A stretch of DNA of 64,000 nt, from the NCBI GenBank assembly GCA_030153605.1, contig JASKLO010000005.1, positions 18,129-82,128 of the forward strand, read 5' to 3'. Each line of letters begins with the position of its first letter. Positions within the stretch are counted from its first letter, which is position 1. Below the pieces are notes generated by a model that made no database searches, had not been told where the DNA came from, and was given only the letters and a program-made list of their open reading frames with translations. A program made the translations under genes and the position numbers. Source of the stretch: Thermosipho sp. (in: thermotogales) (GTDB lineage Bacteria; Thermotogota; Thermotogae; Thermotogales; Fervidobacteriaceae). Of the stretch, positions 28,530 through 38,821 are shown one piece after another.

Positions 28530-29894
28530 ATGGAAACAAAAGGTGTAAGAATATTGCAAGGAGATCCAAAAAAGGCCATTATAAAGCTTTCGATACCAAT
28601 GATTTTTGCCATGTTGGTACAAACACTATACAATTTGGTTGATGGTATATGGGTTGCTGGATTAGGTCCAGAGTCTTTGGCTGCAATAGGTGTGTTTTTT
28701 CCAATATTTATGATAATTATTTCTATTTCATCTGGTTTAGGAGTTGGAGCAAGTTCAGTAATTTCAAGAAAAATAGGTGAAAAGAATAAAACTAAGGCGG
28801 ATATAGCCGCTTCAAATTCTATTTTTTTGGCCGTTTTTATTGGAATTGTGTTAACGATAATTTTTCTGATTTTTATAAAACCTGTCCTTGGTTTTATAGG
28901 AACTTCTGAAATTACATTTAACCTAACTCTTCAATATGCATATGTGTTATTGTTTGCTATTCCTCTTTTATTATATAACAATACGGCTAATGGAATTTTA
29001 AGGGGCGAAGGTGATGCAACAAAAGCAATGTATGCAATTACGATTGGTGCTGTTTTAAATATTTTTTTAGATCCCGTTTTTATATATTTATTTAAATTAG
29101 GGGTTAAAGGGGCAGCGTATGCAACCGTTGTGTCTATTTTCATTTCATCTATTTTAATTACTTATTGGTTGTTTTTCAAAAAGAATATCTATGTAAGTTT
29201 ACATATAAAAGGTTTTAAATTTGATTTTGAGATCGTTAAAGATATCCTCAGAGTCGGAATACCATCTTCTATTGCTCAAATCTCAATGTCAGTAGCAATT
29301 TTTGTGTTGAATGTGTTTGCGGTAAAAGCAGGTGGAGATTTTGGTGTAGCAGTCTTTACAAGTTCTTGGAGAATAATTAATTTTGGTACCGTTCCACTTA
29401 TTGGTATTTCAACAGCTGTAACAGCTGTAACTGGAGCTTCATATGGTCAAAAAAATGGCGAAAAATTAGAAACGGCACATTTATTTGCAATTAAGTTTGG
29501 ATTAATTATTTCAATTTTTGTGATGCTTTCCATCATGATTTTTGCCCCCTATATTGCGAAAGTATTTACTTATGCATCTAATGGATCAAAAATTTATGAT
29601 TCACTTGTAACCTCTTTAAGGATTCTCTCATTATTTTTACCTGGTGTTCCTTTTGGAATGTTTACTTCTGGAATGTTTCAGGGAATCGGGCATGGGATAA
29701 AAAGTATGATTGTTTCTATTAATAGAACAGTCATTATGCAAGTGCTTTTTTCTTATTTGTTTGTGTTTGTGCTTAAAATAGGATTAAATGGTGTTTGGTG
29801 GGGCATTGTAGCCGGTAATGCTACATCTGCAGTTATGACCTTTATCTGGGGAAGAATAACAGTGAAAAAAATAAAAGAAAAATTTAAAAAGTGA
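28530..29894 (+). CDS. MATE-family multidrug/cation efflux protein
   Basis: A 454-residue, 12-segment transporter with two MatE repeats. It has family features IPMIFAMLVQTLYNLVDGIWV near the N-terminus and the duplicated region SIAQISMSVAIFVLN in the second half. It probably exports organic cations or other toxic compounds using a Na+ or H+ gradient. In this organism the Na+ gradient could come from the NQR-like complex, which is inference. AGGAGG precedes ATG 28530. It converges on addB with three bases between the stop codons and no clear terminator. Confidence 0.92.
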   Translation: METKGVRILQGDPKKAIIKLSIPMIFAMLVQTLYNLVDGIWVAGLGPESLAAIGVFFPIFMIIISISSGLGVGASSVISRKIGEKNKTKADIAASNSIFLAVFIGIVLTIIFLIFIKPVLGFIGTSEITFNLTLQYAYVLLFAIPLLLYNNTANGILRGEGDATKAMYAITIGAVLNIFLDPVFIYLFKLGVKGAAYATVVSIFISSILITYWLFFKKNIYVSLHIKGFKFDFEIVKDILRVGIPSSIAQISMSVAIFVLNVFAVKAGGDFGVAVFTSSWRIINFGTVPLIGISTAVTAVTGASYGQKNGEKLETAHLFAIKFGLIISIFVMLSIMIFAPYIAKVFTYASNGSKIYDSLVTSLRILSLFLPGVPFGMFTSGMFQGIGHGIKSMIVSINRTVIMQVLFSYLFVFVLKIGLNGVWWGIVAGNATSAVMTFIWGRITVKKIKEKFKK

Positions 29895-29897
29895 TTT

Positions 29898-32800
29898 TTA
29901 TTTTTTCAATTTTACGTTTGAGTATATTTCAAAATTCTGACAAATATCGGCAAAGTCACAAGAATTATTGTAATTTATACATTTTTTTTCTTTTGTGGTT
30001 TTTATACTATATGCTGTTAAATCTTTTATATAATTTAAAAATGGTTTTATTTCATTATTATCACTTTCAAGTGCAATAGGAACAAAATTTCCAGAAGAAA
30101 TTTTTTCTATAATTTCTACTAACCAGTTCAAGAAAAATTGATAAGAAACTTCAAAATAAGAAGTAGACTTTCCTGCACCCTTTAAAATAAGTTTGTTATC
30201 TTCCCTTTTTATAAAATAATTTTTTGGATAATCACCAGAAGTATTAAAGAAAATCAAAAATGTATCGAAATTTTCTGCTTTTATAGATTTTCTATAAACT
30301 AAATCATACAATAAAAGTTGTTCTGCATAAATTTTTTTCAAAGAGCTTTTGTAATCTATAATTGCTAATGATTTCTTTTGAGATTCTATAATGTTTTTTT
30401 GAACTTCCTTAGAATTTTTACCTATGAAATTTGAATAATTTTTATCTAATTCGTCAATTCTATCAATTCTAACTTCAAACTCATAATCTTTATCCTTGAA
30501 TTGTAAAGAGGTTTTATACTGAGTTTCTAGTTCTTTAGTCTTTTTTCTATGGAGCTTAAATTTTCCAACTATTTTAAGATAGCCTTCCTCAGAAAGGTTT
30601 TCAAATAAGAAATTGGAAAGTAAATTTGAATATTCATCTATTTTAATCATTTTGGGAAGAGAATATTGTGCCATTTCATTTCTAAAAATTTCATTGTACT
30701 CTTTTTCGACTAATTTTTTTATTTCTTCTACATTTATTTCTTCTGAATTTGAAAAAAGATTTTTGTCGAAAATTTCTTTTAGTATCCTGTGAATTAAAAT
30801 TCCCTTATAGAGATATGTTTTATCTTTGCTTATTGGTTTAACTTTTGCAATTTCTCTTAAGAAAAAATAAAATGGACAATCAACATATGACGAAATTTTA
30901 CTATGGCTTAATGTTGAAATTTGGAAACTTCTTAACCATTCTTTTTCAGAACTTTTTAGAAGATTTCCTCTTTTTTGTAAAGCAGTAAAAATTTCTTTGT
31001 CTTGAATTGAGTAGATATTTTTAGGATTAGGAAGAATGTCTTCTTCTTTTTCTTGTTTAATGCTATTACAAAATTCTTTCATGTATTGAGATGGAAGAAT
31101 AGGCTCACCTTTTAAACTAGCAGTTGGATATGAAATGAAATTTTTTTCAGAGAAAATAAAGGAAAGAATAGTATTTCTTCTTTCAATTTCTTCGATATAA
31201 CTTGCGAAATTTCTTGAATTACTTTTTGTTTGTAATATTAATGGATTGATATTAAAAGAAGGATAATATGAATCGACGAAATGTACAAAAAATTTGTATT
31301 TTTTTCCTACAAATCTAGCTGTAGATACGTCAAAAATTTCAACAGAGTTTGAATATCTTAGTGATGTTTTATAAGTTTCTACATTTAGAAGATTGTTAAG
31401 AATTTTATAAAGTGTTTCCCACGAAACTTTTTTGTTTTTAAATAGAACAGATTTGTATTTTTGTAATTTGGTCAAAATTTCAGAAAATTTAAAAAGTGCA
31501 TTAAGTTCTTTCATTATACTTTCATCGTTTAAATATTGGTCATTTTTGAATAAAGAGATATTATTGATGGTTTCTTTTGCAAAGTTTTTATACCACTCAA
31601 AGAAATCATTTTTCATGTTTTTTTCAATTGAAATTAATAAGTCAAAAGTGGTTTTAATTATTTCAGAGAAATTTTTATATTCTTCAATTTTGTCAACTCT
31701 TTCTTGATATGTGTCATCTTCTTTAATTTGAGAAAGTTTTTCTATTTTTTCGTTAATGGGAGCCAAAAAAATCTCTTCTATATTTTTCTCGGTTATTAAG
31801 GAAGGCTTAAGATCTATAGTTAAGAAGCCGAATTCTTTAAATAGTTCTTCTACCTGATCCATAGTAAGTTTCCTGTTAGGCACATATGGCGATTCAATTA
31901 AAGCTAGTATGTCTTCTATTTCATATCCGGAAAATATTGTTTTTAAAGGTTGAAGTAACATTTTCACTATTTTGCTTTCTGAAAGTTTAACAGTACCCGA
32001 GATATTATGAGGGATTGACATATCTTTCATTTCCTCGGATAATTGAAACATTATTTGATTGTTTGGCGCAACAACTGCTATATCTCCAGGTTTAACACCA
32101 TTAATGATGAGTCTTTTGATTTTGCCACAAATATTTTTTATTTCACTTGAAGGGTTTTTAAACGAAAACCCCTCGGTAAAAGTTTTAAGGTTTAATTTAA
32201 TTGGTTTAATTTCGCCAATCTGAAAATTATTTTCTTCTAAAAACTTATATACTTCGTCAATTTCTTTGAATGCTCTATCACTAATTTTTTGCCAAACATA
32301 AAAATAAACATTTTGGCTTTTTTCAAATAATTTTTGGAGGGTTTTTCTAACAAGGGGAGTAAGATCAAAAAAACCACTAATAACAAGTGTTTCTTTTTGA
32401 TTTTCAAAAAAATCTGCGTTTTCAATATACCATTTGTATGTGGTGATAGGATCGAAAATATTTTCTGTTTTTTGAAAGAAAAGAGCAATTTCTCTTAAAA
32501 GTTCTTTTAAAAGCTTTGGCAAATTACCATCTTGATTTAAAATTGTTTCAATTTCTTTATAATAAGTTGGAATTTGTATGTTTTCACTGTTATTTAATTC
32601 CCAAGCCTTTTCAAATAAATCAAGTATGTAATCTATTATACCTTTTGATCTTGAAACCACCCTAAGAAAATCGTAGTAACTATCTTTGTTTTTTTCTTGC
32701 GCTTTCAGTAATTCTTCAACTTTTTCTGCAATAAAAGCCTTTAAAAAATCTCTATCAAAATATACGGCATCCATGTTATTTTTTAACAGTTTTTCTGTGA

Positions 32801-32999
32801 CGTATTGATTTATAACCATGAAAGAATCTTTGTTTATGGTTTTTCCTAATAAAACCGCAAATTTATCAGAAACTTGTCTTACATAATGACCAGTAGGCCC
32901 AATAAATAGAAAAGAGTATGGATTATAATATTTTTTGATTTCTTTTGCAAGATAGTCAAAATGATTACTATTTGGTTCGATTATAATTGTTTTTCTCAT
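29898..32999 (-). CDS. addB: AddB-like subunit of AddAB helicase-nuclease
   Basis: A 1033-residue partner of AddA in double-strand-break end resection. The N-terminal helicase-like part is degenerate (GPTGHYVRQV where a Walker A is expected). Helicase-like remnants such as GDIAVVAPNN follow. The C-terminal RecB-type nuclease has YVDCPFYFFLREIA, the catalytic segments FEVRIDRIDEL and LAIIDYKSSLKK, and a terminal Cys cluster CINYNNSCDFADIC. With the first Cys this makes a likely [4Fe-4S] staple, as in AddB. The start overlaps the addA stop by ATGA. Assignment rests on position plus nuclease motifs. Confidence 0.88.
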   Translation of the reverse strand: MRKTIIIEPNSNHFDYLAKEIKKYYNPYSFLFIGPTGHYVRQVSDKFAVLLGKTINKDSFMVINQYVTEKLLKNNMDAVYFDRDFLKAFIAEKVEELLKAQEKNKDSYYDFLRVVSRSKGIIDYILDLFEKAWELNNSENIQIPTYYKEIETILNQDGNLPKLLKELLREIALFFQKTENIFDPITTYKWYIENADFFENQKETLVISGFFDLTPLVRKTLQKLFEKSQNVYFYVWQKISDRAFKEIDEVYKFLEENNFQIGEIKPIKLNLKTFTEGFSFKNPSSEIKNICGKIKRLIINGVKPGDIAVVAPNNQIMFQLSEEMKDMSIPHNISGTVKLSESKIVKMLLQPLKTIFSGYEIEDILALIESPYVPNRKLTMDQVEELFKEFGFLTIDLKPSLITEKNIEEIFLAPINEKIEKLSQIKEDDTYQERVDKIEEYKNFSEIIKTTFDLLISIEKNMKNDFFEWYKNFAKETINNISLFKNDQYLNDESIMKELNALFKFSEILTKLQKYKSVLFKNKKVSWETLYKILNNLLNVETYKTSLRYSNSVEIFDVSTARFVGKKYKFFVHFVDSYYPSFNINPLILQTKSNSRNFASYIEEIERRNTILSFIFSEKNFISYPTASLKGEPILPSQYMKEFCNSIKQEKEEDILPNPKNIYSIQDKEIFTALQKRGNLLKSSEKEWLRSFQISTLSHSKISSYVDCPFYFFLREIAKVKPISKDKTYLYKGILIHRILKEIFDKNLFSNSEEINVEEIKKLVEKEYNEIFRNEMAQYSLPKMIKIDEYSNLLSNFLFENLSEEGYLKIVGKFKLHRKKTKELETQYKTSLQFKDKDYEFEVRIDRIDELDKNYSNFIGKNSKEVQKNIIESQKKSLAIIDYKSSLKKIYAEQLLLYDLVYRKSIKAENFDTFLIFFNTSGDYPKNYFIKREDNKLILKGAGKSTSYFEVSYQFFLNWLVEIIEKISSGNFVPIALESDNNEIKPFLNYIKDLTAYSIKTTKEKKCINYNNSCDFADICQNFEIYSNVKLKK

Positions 33000-35900
33000 A
33001 AGATCACCTTTTCGTATTTTTCAATTTTGCTTTTAATTTCTTCTACAAAACTTTCATCAGGTGGAGCAACATTAATTACCTCTCCAGTTTTTGTGGAAAC
33101 AATCCTTCCTTCAGATACATTTCCTAAATCTTTTAATAAATACATATAAAATTTTATCTGAAAGACATATTTTTCAAGTTTTTCTTTATTATTTAAATCT
33201 GTATGTTTGAAATCAACCACATAAAAATTATTTCCTTTTTTAAAAACTTTATCGGGTATTCCAAAAAGCATATAGTTTCGGTCTTTAAATTTGAAAGGTT
33301 TTACTAATCTCCATTCGGAAAAAATTGATGAATTTTCAAATAAATCTTCAAGTTTTTCGGAAATATTTACTTTTATAATTCCCGTTTCTTCTAAATATTT
33401 GAGTTGAGAAAGAGAATTAATTGAGGAAAGTTTTTGGTGTATTTCAGTTCCTTCGAAAGTCTCTTCAGAAAATAAGTTGTTTAAATCATATAATTTTTCT
33501 TCTTCGTCTATTTCTCTTTCCTTTTCTTTTTCTACAAAATTATAAATGGTAGTAGGTGAAATATAAGCTTTATAAGCAAGATTTCTCAAATCGAGAAGAT
33601 TTTCCTCTGGTATTTTTTCCGAAGATATTTCAGTATGAGTTTCAAATTCTTCAATTTGAACATTTTCAAGTTCTAATATTTCAAAACTATCAGTTATTCT
33701 TTTTAATTCTTCAATTTCAGAATCAGTTAGTTTTAAGAATTTCCCTGAAATTGAGTTGACTTCAGGAAAAATAAGTGGGATAAACATTTCGGAAGCTCTT
33801 GTTATGGCAACATATAATTTTCTTTGGAGTTCAGTTTCATCATACACATCATTAAGATAGAAAAGTTTAATTGCTTCTAATATTTCTGGATTATTTGAAT
33901 TTCTAAATTCTTCCAAAAATTTTTCTAAGATATAATATCTCTTATTATTACTTGTACTGGTAAATTGAATAGTTTTCCCAGATTTATTTTCTTTTGTATC
34001 TAAAAGATCTCCTAACAATACTATTTTGAATTCAAGTCCTTTTGCAGCATGTATTGACATTAATTTAACACTATCTGAAGTTTCATCTTCTAAAGTTGCT
34101 TCGCCTTCACTTGCCTCTGATAATTTTTGAATAAGTTTGACAAGTTCTAAAAATGAGGTTGCAACTTGGTCCATATTTGAAGCTTCAAGAAGAAGTTTTC
34201 TAACGTTTAAAATTGCGGTTTTGTAATCTTCAAATTTTGTTAGATTTTCAAAATAATTAAGTTCTTCTATAATTCCTTTCAGAACTTCAGTGGGCTTAAT
34301 ATAATATTTAAGCTCAGAGTATTTTTCAAGCACCTTTATTGATTTTGAGATTTTTTCATTTGAAAATGAAATGTTCTTTGCAGTTTGGAATAAAGGCTCT
34401 CCATTGTTTTCTTGAACTATCTTGTAATAATCTTGGAAAGTACCTAAAACTAGTGGAGAGAAGAAAAATTGAGTAAAGAAAAAATTGTTATTTGGATTTT
34501 GAATGGCATTTAAAGTATTTAATAAAGCTTTGATTTCTAATCTTTTATAGAAATTCCTTCCACCAACTATATAAAGTGGTATCCCATATTTTTTAAATGT
34601 TGTTGAATAAATTTCTTCGGCGTTTGATATTCTAGATCTCAGTATTGCAAAATCTTTATATGAAATAATGTGATCATTACCATCCTTAGTTGTCAATGTT
34701 TTTCCTACAAGTTTAGAAATGATGTACGCCGCTGTTTGGGCTTCTTTTTCAATTTTACCTTCATCATTCTTGTTTTTAATAATGACATATTTAATTCTTC
34801 CGCCACTTTCTTTTTCAATTCCTGGGACTTTTCCGTCGATTTCTATTTGTGGATTAGAAATATCCATTTGATAAAACCAGAGTTTTTCATATATATCTGG
34901 TTCAATTGCTTTGAAAACTTCATATTTTTCATTATCACCAATCAAGTGTTTATTAAATAGTTTTTCTTTTGAAATATAGTTAAAAAAACGAACGAGGTGT
35001 TTATTAGAACGATAATTATCCTGCAAAGCAAGTACTTTATAATTTTCGTTTGATTTTATTTCGAATTCTTGCTGTGTTTTTAAAAAAACAGAAACGTCTG
35101 AACCTCTAAATCTGTAAATTGATTGCTTTCTATCACCCACATAAAAAATAAAATTGTTTTTTTCATGTAATTTATCAAATAATTCTTTTTGAAGATAGTT
35201 TGTATCTTGGAATTCATCGACAATTATGTATTTGAATCTTTCAGTATATTTTCTTCTAATTTCTTCGATATCAAGAATTTCTAAAGTTTTTTCTAGAACA
35301 CCTTTGAAATCGAATTCAAAATTATCAATGGTATTTCCTTCGTATATTTCTTTTGCTATAAGAGTCATAAGTTTGAAAGCAATTAAAGCTTCTGAATCAT
35401 CTTTGGCAAATTTGAGTAATTTATCGGAAATAGTGGATTTTTTCATTTCAGTTCGCCAATTAACTAATGTTTCTTTTAATAAAGTTTCTACTTTATTTAT
35501 ATCTCCTAATTTTTCAAAAAGAGTTTTTATACCAATTTTATATTCTAGTAATTCTGAAAGTAATTTTTCAATTTTTTCTTTTCTTCTACTTAATAAATTA
35601 GTAGTAATCTTAGTCTTTTCAAAATCAAAAAGTTCAAAAGTATATTTTAAAGTAAGATATATCGATTTTTCAATTATCTTTTCAGACTTTATATCACTAA
35701 TTATAGTAAAATTGGGATCAACGCCAATATTTAAATTCTCTTCTTTTAGTATTCTCTGGCAAAAACTATCAATTGTTGATATTACAGCCCTTGGAAGGTT
35801 ATTATTTACATTTTCCCAGTATTGAATAAGTTTTTGATTGCGAGACTTTTTGGCAGATTCTAATTTTTCTTTAACTGCTTCAATAATTCTTTCTTTCATT

Positions 35901-36091
35901 TCTGAAGCAGCTTTTCTTGTGAATGTAACAACAACTATTTGATCAACTATATCTGGGTAATTTACTTTTTCATATTCTTCAAGAATAAAGATATAATAGT
36001 TTGTTATTGTATATGTTTTTCCTGTACCAGCTGAAGCAGAAATAAAATAATTAGCGTTAATGTTTTTTTTGATTTCATCAAGTATTGTCAT
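32996..36091 (-). CDS. addA: AddA-like UvrD helicase-nuclease subunit
   Basis: A 1031-residue SF1A helicase fused to a RecB-type nuclease. Helicase motifs are Walker A SASAGTGKTYT, Ia VTFTRKAASEMKERI, II IIVDEFQDTN, III FYVGDRKQSIYRFRGSD, V/VI SIHAAKGLEF and LYVAITRASE. The C-terminal nuclease (from about residue 830) shows GTEIHQKL, LFGIPDKVF, YVVDFKHTD and QIKFYMYLL. It unwinds and degrades broken ends to load RecA. Together with addB it forms a two-gene operon. Its length is a little short for AddA but all motifs are present. Confidence 0.94.
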   Translation of the reverse strand: MTILDEIKKNINANYFISASAGTGKTYTITNYYIFILEEYEKVNYPDIVDQIVVVTFTRKAASEMKERIIEAVKEKLESAKKSRNQKLIQYWENVNNNLPRAVISTIDSFCQRILKEENLNIGVDPNFTIISDIKSEKIIEKSIYLTLKYTFELFDFEKTKITTNLLSRRKEKIEKLLSELLEYKIGIKTLFEKLGDINKVETLLKETLVNWRTEMKKSTISDKLLKFAKDDSEALIAFKLMTLIAKEIYEGNTIDNFEFDFKGVLEKTLEILDIEEIRRKYTERFKYIIVDEFQDTNYLQKELFDKLHEKNNFIFYVGDRKQSIYRFRGSDVSVFLKTQQEFEIKSNENYKVLALQDNYRSNKHLVRFFNYISKEKLFNKHLIGDNEKYEVFKAIEPDIYEKLWFYQMDISNPQIEIDGKVPGIEKESGGRIKYVIIKNKNDEGKIEKEAQTAAYIISKLVGKTLTTKDGNDHIISYKDFAILRSRISNAEEIYSTTFKKYGIPLYIVGGRNFYKRLEIKALLNTLNAIQNPNNNFFFTQFFFSPLVLGTFQDYYKIVQENNGEPLFQTAKNISFSNEKISKSIKVLEKYSELKYYIKPTEVLKGIIEELNYFENLTKFEDYKTAILNVRKLLLEASNMDQVATSFLELVKLIQKLSEASEGEATLEDETSDSVKLMSIHAAKGLEFKIVLLGDLLDTKENKSGKTIQFTSTSNNKRYYILEKFLEEFRNSNNPEILEAIKLFYLNDVYDETELQRKLYVAITRASEMFIPLIFPEVNSISGKFLKLTDSEIEELKRITDSFEILELENVQIEEFETHTEISSEKIPEENLLDLRNLAYKAYISPTTIYNFVEKEKEREIDEEEKLYDLNNLFSEETFEGTEIHQKLSSINSLSQLKYLEETGIIKVNISEKLEDLFENSSIFSEWRLVKPFKFKDRNYMLFGIPDKVFKKGNNFYVVDFKHTDLNNKEKLEKYVFQIKFYMYLLKDLGNVSEGRIVSTKTGEVINVAPPDESFVEEIKSKIEKYEKVIL

Positions 36092-36155
36092 ATTTCACTC
36101 TCCAATTGTTGAAAAAAATAAAATAAACACTTACTATCCATAAATTTATTTATTA

Positions 36156-36935
36156 TTAAATAAAAGAACCTGTGCTATATTTTATAGGAGTTAATTTTTC
36201 ATTTTTTTTAGGTTTTCTGAAAATAAATAAATGTTCATGCATTATTAGGTAAAAATTGTATTTTTCAACTTGTTTTTCCCAAAATGGTGTTGATTGACAA
36301 TTGTGCTGTATTTTAATGATATCTTCTTTTAAAACAAATCCGTTTTTTAAAAATAATTTCATGACATAGAATGAAAGAGGAATATAATGTCCCCGCCTTC
36401 GAGTGTCACCAATTAAAATGGCACAATATTTGTTTTGTTTTAGAACTCTATAAAGTTCTTTAACTACCTTTTCAAATTCAAAAATAAATTTATTTAAATC
36501 AGAAATATTTGACAAATCTTGGTCAATTTGTCCATTAGAATATTTAATTATATTCAAATAGGGAGGGTGTGTAATAATTAAGTCAATCGTTTCGTCTTTT
36601 ATTTCAGAAAGATTTCGTGCATCTCCTATTTTAACTATAGGTTCGTATTTATAATTTCCTTCAAAATTTAAATTTTGTTTAGTAATTTTAACCGATTCTG
36701 GATTAATATCATATCCTATAGCTCTTCTGTTAAGTATTTTTGCTTCAATTAATGTGGTGCCACTCCCAACCATCGGATCCAAGATTATTTCTCCTTCTTT
36801 AGAATATCTAAGGATTACATTGCGAGGGATTTGTGGAGCGAAATTCCCTCTATATTTTGAATTATGTGTTTTCCATTTTCCTCTTTCTGGGAATGACCAA
36901 ACTGTAGTAATTTCTAACTTATCAAAATTATTCAT
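36156..36935 (-). CDS. DNA methyltransferase, second enzyme of a DpnII-type system
   Basis: A 259-residue SAM-dependent DNA methyltransferase. It starts VWSFPERGKWKTHNSKYRG, then the SAM motif I ILDPMVGSGTTLIEA at about 50-65, GDARNLSEIKDETIDLIIT, and the catalytic motif HPPYLNIIKY. The order I then IV differs from the beta-class DpnA enzyme usual at this position, so it belongs to another N6-adenine/N4-cytosine subgroup. It begins two bases after the restriction gene, on the same transcript. It could protect single-stranded DNA, as DpnA does, or add a second specificity. Specificity is not predictable from sequence here. Confidence 0.85.
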   Translation of the reverse strand: MNNFDKLEITTVWSFPERGKWKTHNSKYRGNFAPQIPRNVILRYSKEGEIILDPMVGSGTTLIEAKILNRRAIGYDINPESVKITKQNLNFEGNYKYEPIVKIGDARNLSEIKDETIDLIITHPPYLNIIKYSNGQIDQDLSNISDLNKFIFEFEKVVKELYRVLKQNKYCAILIGDTRRRGHYIPLSFYVMKLFLKNGFVLKEDIIKIQHNCQSTPFWEKQVEKYNFYLIMHEHLFIFRKPKKNEKLTPIKYSTGSFI

Positions 36936-36937
36936 AC

Positions 36938-37756
36938 TCAGTTCTCCTTTTTTAAAATTTCAATAAATTTTTTCAGAGTTTTTAGATTATAAATATGTTT
37001 AATATGTTGAAAAGCTTCTTTTATCTTATTTTTTGCAGATAACCATCCTTTTCCATCAGTAATCCATACAAATTCGTAATTTCTATATTTGTTAATTTTT
37101 AATGCAATCTCAATATACGATCTAGCGATTTCATTCAATTTTGAACCTCCAACATTATAATAATTAACTTCAATTAAATAGTGCTTTTCAGGTGTTTTTA
37201 TGACATAATCAAATCGTTTTAAATCAAATCCTAAGTTTGTAATTTCTGGGAAAAGATTTGATTTCACTTCTTTTGAGAAATTTATACCATTTTTTTCGAA
37301 TATATTTTCTATAATTTTTGCCATGATTTTTCCAGAACGATTTTTTCTTGCATTTGTATCAAGCCCAACTTCAATACCGAAAACGTAATCTACTAAATTT
37401 TTAATCTCTTTCTTCATAAAGACTTCTTCTAAACCTGTTTCTTTTAAATATTTATAAATTTTTTCTGGATTTTCAAAAAAGTTTTTTAAAAGTACTGTGT
37501 CCCCTTTTTCATCCAAAACTTTTGTATTTTTATCTCTAACAGCAATTAATATATTAAGAACATCAAATACAGAAGGATTTTCATTGAAAAGTTCATAAAC
37601 AGCTTTCTTTAAATCTTTTTTTCCAATTAAATAATTTAATTGATGCAATTTTATTTCTATTTTAGATATTTTTTCAGTGATTTTGTCAAAATCCGTGAAG
37701 TAATTTAATGTAGCATTTGTATCTGATAATGAATTTATGAATTCATTAAAATCCAT
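36938..37756 (-). CDS. Type II restriction endonuclease, DpnII/MboI family (GATC)
   Basis: A 272-residue protein matching Streptococcus DpnII along its length, from memory. Shared blocks include NLVDYVFGIEVGLDTNARKNRSG, the PD-(D/E)XK-like core RFDYVIKTPEKHYLIEVNYY, GGSKLNEIARSY and FVWITDGKGW. DpnII cuts unmethylated GATC; the same specificity is expected. It lies between two methyltransferase genes in the order M-R-M, as in dpnM-dpnA-dpnB-like loci. The N-terminus NEFINSLSDTNATLNYFTDF also matches. GAGGTAG stands before ATG 37756. Confidence 0.92.
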   Translation of the reverse strand: MDFNEFINSLSDTNATLNYFTDFDKITEKISKIEIKLHQLNYLIGKKDLKKAVYELFNENPSVFDVLNILIAVRDKNTKVLDEKGDTVLLKNFFENPEKIYKYLKETGLEEVFMKKEIKNLVDYVFGIEVGLDTNARKNRSGKIMAKIIENIFEKNGINFSKEVKSNLFPEITNLGFDLKRFDYVIKTPEKHYLIEVNYYNVGGSKLNEIARSYIEIALKINKYRNYEFVWITDGKGWLSAKNKIKEAFQHIKHIYNLKTLKKFIEILKKEN

Positions 37757-37780
37757 ACACTACCTCCATACTTATTTGTT

Positions 37781-38719
37781 CTATTTATCGTAGTTTCTTA
37801 TTAAAAGTTCATAAATATAACCTCGGCTATTGCCTTTAGAATTTATCATTCTTTTTGCAAGAATTCGTTCAATTATATAATCCTTATAAAGCTCGTCAAA
37901 AAAATTATCGTTAGGATCCGTGTTTTTAGGATCAGAATTACTCAAAAGAGCTTTAGCTTTTTTTTGGGTTATAAAATCAAAAAATTTTTTCAACCTAATT
38001 TGTTCATTGTCATCAAAAGTATTGTTAGAGTATGAAGTAAAATTTGAAGTATTGCTGAGGGGTCTGTATGGTGGGTCAATATAAACAAAAGTATTTTCAT
38101 CTATAAAATTTTTACTTATTTCAAAATCTCCACAAAATATCTCGACATTTTGTAAGGCAAGAGATACATTAATTAAGTTTTCTTCATCTAGAATTTTGGG
38201 ATTTTTGTATCTTCCAAACGGAACATTAAACTCTCCTTTAGAATTTACCCTATACAAACCGTTATAGCATGTTTTATTTAAAAAAATTAATAATGCGGCT
38301 TTTTTAATTTTATTATTTTTTAATTCATTAAACTCTTTTCTCTTAGAATAATAAAGCTTTTTCCTTTCCTCGTAAGTACTCTTTTTGTATTTCTTTTCTA
38401 AAATTCTTAAGAAATTAATTAAATCATCTACGTTACTTTTTATTACTTGGTAAAGGTTAATTAGATTTTCGTTAAGATCTATTATATATGCTTTTTCTAG
38501 ATTATAGTTATTCAATAAATGAAATAAAACCGCTCCGCCACCAACAAAAGGTTCAACATACTTCATTTTTTTCCCTTTCTTTAATTCTAATGGTAATCTC
38601 TTATCAATTTCGGAAAGAATTTGAGTTTTACCTCCAGCCCATTTTAAAAAAGGTTTTGCAAGTGGTTTTTGGTTTTTAATATTATTATTGAAATAGTCTT
38701 GAAACAACGTTAGTTGCAT
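37781..38719 (-). CDS. D12-class DNA adenine methyltransferase, DpnM/Dam type (GATC)
   Basis: A 312-residue N6-adenine methyltransferase. It has PFLKWAGGKTQIL (motif X), YVEPFVGGGAVLFHL (motif I), the NGLYRVNSKGEFNVPFGRY target-recognition block seen in DpnM, and the catalytic VYIDPPYRPLS. It methylates the adenine of GATC and protects the host from the endonuclease encoded next. It is first in the operon, so it is made before the nuclease. GAGGAGTG is upstream of ATG 38719, and a TATAAT on the minus strand near 38754 could be its -10. An orphan Dam is unusual in this group, so the locus is probably acquired. Confidence 0.94.
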   Translation of the reverse strand: MQLTLFQDYFNNNIKNQKPLAKPFLKWAGGKTQILSEIDKRLPLELKKGKKMKYVEPFVGGGAVLFHLLNNYNLEKAYIIDLNENLINLYQVIKSNVDDLINFLRILEKKYKKSTYEERKKLYYSKRKEFNELKNNKIKKAALLIFLNKTCYNGLYRVNSKGEFNVPFGRYKNPKILDEENLINVSLALQNVEIFCGDFEISKNFIDENTFVYIDPPYRPLSNTSNFTSYSNNTFDDNEQIRLKKFFDFITQKKAKALLSNSDPKNTDPNDNFFDELYKDYIIERILAKRMINSKGNSRGYIYELLIRNYDK

Positions 38720-38821
38720 TATCTATCACTCCTCAAAAGTTTTTACACAATTATTATAACATTTTTGAAATGTTTAAAGTATAATTAAAGTAATACAGTA
38801 TAAATAGTAGGAGGGAAAAAG

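Noticed and set aside
35226-35825. 199-codon plus-strand ORF
   Set aside because: Antisense to addA, Ser/Leu/Phe-rich, no start signals.
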